The position numbers were made by a program, and so were the translations under genes. The notes beneath the pieces were generated by a model that was not told where the DNA came from, searched no databases, and worked only from the letters and a program-made list of their open reading frames with translations. Shown piece by piece: positions 63,952-64,000 of a stretch of 64,000 nucleotides of DNA (the first letter of the stretch is position 1; each line of letters starts with the position of its first letter). The DNA is from Mesotaenium endlicherianum (lineage: Eukaryota > Streptophyta > Zygnematophyceae > Zygnematales > Mesotaeniaceae): NCBI GenBank assembly GCA_009602735.1, contig WELA01005894.1, forward strand, positions 62,001 to 126,000. The letters are read 5' to 3'.

Positions 63952-64000
63952 TTCCTCGGGGTGCTGAAGGAAAAAGTGCCAAGCACTATTCCTTTGGCTG
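63952..64000 (+). promoter_or_regulatory. TPP riboswitch (THI element), 5' half, cut by window edge
   Basis: CTCGGGGTGC at 63955-63964 is the highly conserved first strand of the thiamine pyrophosphate riboswitch, identical to the same block in E. coli thiM. It is followed by a variable P3 arm (AAGGAA pairing with TTCCTT, enclosing GTGC-CAA-GCAC) and TGGCTG at the very end, where the conserved GGCTGAGA would continue. The downstream thiamine gene (for example thiC, thiS or a TonB-dependent thiamine receptor) lies outside the window. Confidence 0.8.

Overview
The window reads as the chromosome of a Bacteroidota bacterium, most like a soil or plant-associated member of the Chitinophagaceae. Support comes from two SusC/SusD pairs, an ECF sigma/FecR pair feeding a SusC with an N-terminal signalling domain, GH78 and GH29 glycosidases, a head-GIN (DUF2807) protein, and several promoters matching the Bacteroidota consensus TTG-N(~20)-TAnnTTTG. 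The family assignment is inference. I see no rRNA, CRISPR array, insertion sequence, phage or integrative element. No gap between genes exceeds 300 bases.

Layout. (1) 1-4442, +: the end of an exopolysaccharide cluster with a GT4 glycosyltransferase, a WecG/TagA/CpsF transferase, a GDP-mannose 3,5-epimerase-like enzyme and a WcaJ-type initiating transferase, followed by a hairpin terminator. (2) 4726-11573, +: a signalling island. A receiver plus ten-PAS histidine kinase is split by an apparent one-base frameshift just before its HisKA domain, and is followed by a lone receiver and a NarX/NarL-like kinase/regulator pair. (3) 11597-15951, -: a clan GH-A lipoprotein, then proB-proA. (4) 16245-42929: a large glycan-utilisation region. 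All genes are on the minus strand except an exported TIM-barrel enzyme at its left end. In transcription order: ROK regulator, SusC, SusD, GH29; then ECF sigma, FecR, SusC with STN domain, SusD, LamG lipoprotein, heptaheme cytochrome c, VCBS/ASPIC lipoprotein, GH78 rhamnosidase, a shortened metallo-beta-lactamase, an exported Gfo/Idh oxidoreductase and a DUF1080 protein. (5) 43104-49465: a mixed set (AhpD-like, VOC, phosphatase-superfamily, EamA, DoxX, MFS, second GH29). (6) 49491-57735: S41 protease, a MurK-like kinase with MurQ and an unknown protein, an L,D-transpeptidase with SprB-like repeats, urocanase, and a 51-residue basic protein. (7) 57747-64000: lon, a small Ala/Lys-rich lipoprotein, der, era, initiator tRNA, a head-GIN protein, and the first half of a TPP riboswitch cut by the right edge.

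How the genes fit together. The most interesting reading is region 4. A sigma/anti-sigma-controlled SusCD uptake system is linked to a rhamnosidase and to three exported proteins (Gfo/Idh, DUF1080, TIM barrel) of the families used in oxidation-assisted (3-keto) glycoside cleavage. A translationally coupled multiheme cytochrome/VCBS pair lies in the same operon. Together these suggest a periplasmic redox route for breaking down rhamnose- or fucose-decorated glycosides; this is inferred from gene families and order only. Many start codons were moved inward from the longest reading frame because signal peptides, promoters or hairpins lie inside the extension; these choices are stated in each entry.
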